A DNA stretch of 64,000 nt. It comes from Litoribrevibacter albus. GTDB taxonomy: Bacteria > Pseudomonadota > Gammaproteobacteria > Pseudomonadales > Litoribrevibacteraceae. A model generated the notes under the pieces. That model was not told where the DNA came from. It saw nothing but the letters and a program-made list of their open reading frames with translations, and searched no databases. Position 1 is the first letter of the stretch; each line of letters opens with the position of its first letter. The stretch covers positions 62,001-126,000 of the forward strand of contig NZ_BSNM01000013.1 in the NCBI RefSeq assembly GCF_030159995.1, written 5' to 3'. Position numbers and translations under genes: made by a program. This document shows positions 62,706 to 64,000 of this stretch, in pieces.

Positions 62706-63635
62706 ATGTCCTGGATACTGCTGATACTTTCACTCCCCACTGAAAACGCCACCGTGCGCATGCGGGCATGGCGCGCCATCAAAGCCCTGGGGGCCGTTTC
62801 GCTGCGTGATGGCGTCTATCTACTGCCAGCCATCTCTGATCATGCCGAAAAGCTAGAGGCAATTGCCCAGGATGTCCGTGATAGTGGCGGGACCGCCCAT
62901 GTACTGCACGCTAATGATCCTGAAACCGAAGCGTTCCCCGCGCTATTCGATCGCTCGGAAGACTATGAGTCGCTGGACTCGGCGATGGCGGACCTGCGGG
63001 CAAAGCTCTTGCCGGAAACCGCCATGGAGGTCATGAAGGAGACACGCAAACTGCGCAAAAGCTTCACGCGACTGTCAGCCATCGATTTTTTCCCCGGTGC
63101 CGCGCGGGATCGAATCGATACGGCTCTGAAACAGCTGGAAAGCGATGCCAACCGGGTCTTGTCTCCCGATGAGCCGCAGCCCGAACCTCGCACAATCCGC
63201 CGTCTTGATCGAGCCGATTATCAAGGCAGGCTCTGGGCGACGCGGCGTCGGCCGTGGGTGGACCGTTTGGCCAGTGCCTGGCTGATTGGCCGCTTCATCG
63301 ATCCATCCGCACGCTTTTTATGGCTGGCCTCGCCGGACGACTGCCCGGATGAGGCGCTGGGGTTCGATTTCGATGGGGCGACCTTTACTCACGTGGAAGA
63401 AAAAGTCACTTTCGAAACGCTGCTGGCGAGCTTCGACCTGGATTCACCCGCGCTACTCCGGCTTGGAAAACTCGTGCACTACCTCGATGTGGGGGGACAT
63501 CAGCCGCCGGAGGCCGCCGGGGTCGAGTGTGTATTGATAGGGCTGCGCGAAACCCATAGCGATGATGATCAATTATTACAAGCTGCCAATCAGGTTTTCG
63601 ACAGCCTGTTGGTCACTTACGGTAAGGAACAATAA
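62706..63635 (+). CDS. chrB: Chromate resistance protein ChrB
   Basis: A 309-residue ChrB. The N-terminal domain ([21 protein letters not shown]) and the ChrB C-terminal domain ([18 protein letters not shown], about 175-192) are clear. ChrB acts as a chromate-responsive regulator of chr genes. It sits divergent from the Tn3 tnpA and two bases before chrA. With no ribosome site near ATG 62706, translation may be leaderless. Probably transposon cargo, as chr genes are in other Tn3-family elements. Confidence 0.9.
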   Translation: MSWILLILSLPTENATVRMRAWRAIKALGAVSLRDGVYLLPAISDHAEKLEAIAQDVRDSGGTAHVLHANDPETEAFPALFDRSEDYESLDSAMADLRAKLLPETAMEVMKETRKLRKSFTRLSAIDFFPGAARDRIDTALKQLESDANRVLSPDEPQPEPRTIRRLDRADYQGRLWATRRRPWVDRLASAWLIGRFIDPSARFLWLASPDDCPDEALGFDFDGATFTHVEEKVTFETLLASFDLDSPALLRLGKLVHYLDVGGHQPPEAAGVECVLIGLRETHSDDDQLLQAANQVFDSLLVTYGKEQ

Positions 63636-63637
63636 CC

Positions 63638-64000
63638 ATGCACGAACCGTCAACTTCATCTGTACCGCCAAGCAGCGGGTCCAATCAAATCACCAGGGAT
63701 GCGACCGCTGGTAACCTCAATGCATTCGGCCATCACATCACCTTCGGGGAGGCCGTGCGTGTCTGGTTGCGGGTCGCCATCCTGAGCTTTGGCGGTCCCG
63801 CCGGCCAGATCGCGGTGATGCACCGTATTCTGGTGGATGAAAAGCAATGGGTCAGTGAGAGCCGCTTCCTGCACGCGCTGAATTACTGCATGGTGCTGCC
63901 CGGACCTGAAGCCCAGCAACTGGCCACCTATATCGGCTGGCTGCTGCATGGCATCAAGGGTGGACTGGTTGCGGGCGCCCTGTTCGTGCTGCCGGGCTTT
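63638..64000 (+). CDS. chrA: Chromate efflux transporter ChrA, N-terminal part
   Basis: The first 121 codons of ChrA, cut by the window end. After a soluble N-terminus comes [24 protein letters not shown], the hallmark of CHR transporters, then [16 protein letters not shown] and the first membrane helices. ChrA exports chromate across the inner membrane. It starts two bases after chrB and is surely co-transcribed with it. Confidence 0.92.
   Translation, partial: MHEPSTSSVPPSSGSNQITRDATAGNLNAFGHHITFGEAVRVWLRVAILSFGGPAGQIAVMHRILVDEKQWVSESRFLHALNYCMVLPGPEAQQLATYIGWLLHGIKGGLVAGALFVLPGF

Noticed and set aside
1-64000. CRISPR array, tRNA or rRNA genes
   Set aside because: No regularly spaced repeats with unique spacers and no tRNA or rRNA-like sequence were seen by eye on either strand.

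Overview
The window reads as part of a large mobile element (an integrative conjugative element or a big plasmid) from a gammaproteobacterium. The left third carries a ssb, RecT, YqaJ-exonuclease, CobS-like ATPase, vWA-protein and Toprim-protein series that resembles in content and order the conserved recombination block of SXT/R391-type ICEs and IncA/C plasmids; that match is from memory and was not searched. No conjugation, replication or integrase gene of the host element, no tRNA or rRNA and no CRISPR array is visible.

Layout. (1) 1-14500: the DNA-processing block, all on + except one small gene, with unusual structured leaders between most genes. One small gene here is cut by a complete IS3-family element (12445-13678, CTT target duplication). 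(2) 14516-21456: a minus-strand zinc-ribbon/HEPN-like protein and a KfrA-like protein with a palindromic candidate operator, then a run of small membrane and exported proteins of unknown function, then a membrane-anchored DsbA-like thiol oxidoreductase on minus. (3) 21566-37700: a complete type I BREX phage-defence island in the order brxR-brxA-brxB-brxC-pglX-brxU-pglZ-brxL, including the GmrSD-type type IV restriction enzyme BrxU. (4) 37773-51363: five tightly packed + strand genes: a 1683-residue NERD/pseudokinase/kinase/SF1-helicase protein, a winged-helix partner, a NucS/DUF91-like nuclease, a RecB-like nuclease-helicase, and a PHP-SMC ATPase (TrlF/Ppl type). This is the best candidate here for an undescribed or variant defence system. 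(5) 51364-64000: a mobile-element graveyard. An IS1380-family element sits exactly at the stop codon of the PHP-SMC gene; then comes a Tn3-family transposon whose transposase has an in-frame stop and is split by an IS21-family element, which is itself split in istA by a three-recombinase (RIT) element. Beyond the Tn3 transposase lie chrB and the start of chrA (chromate resistance), probably Tn3 passengers whose right end lies outside the window.

How the parts fit: the left block would serve recombination and maintenance of the mobile element; the BREX island and the nuclease/helicase cluster would protect the host and the element from phages; the chromate genes are metal-resistance cargo. The insertions can be ordered: Tn3 first, IS21 into its tnpA, RIT into istA. 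The IS3 and IS1380 insertions were independent, and all except the Tn3 can be reconstructed to the base pair from their target duplications.
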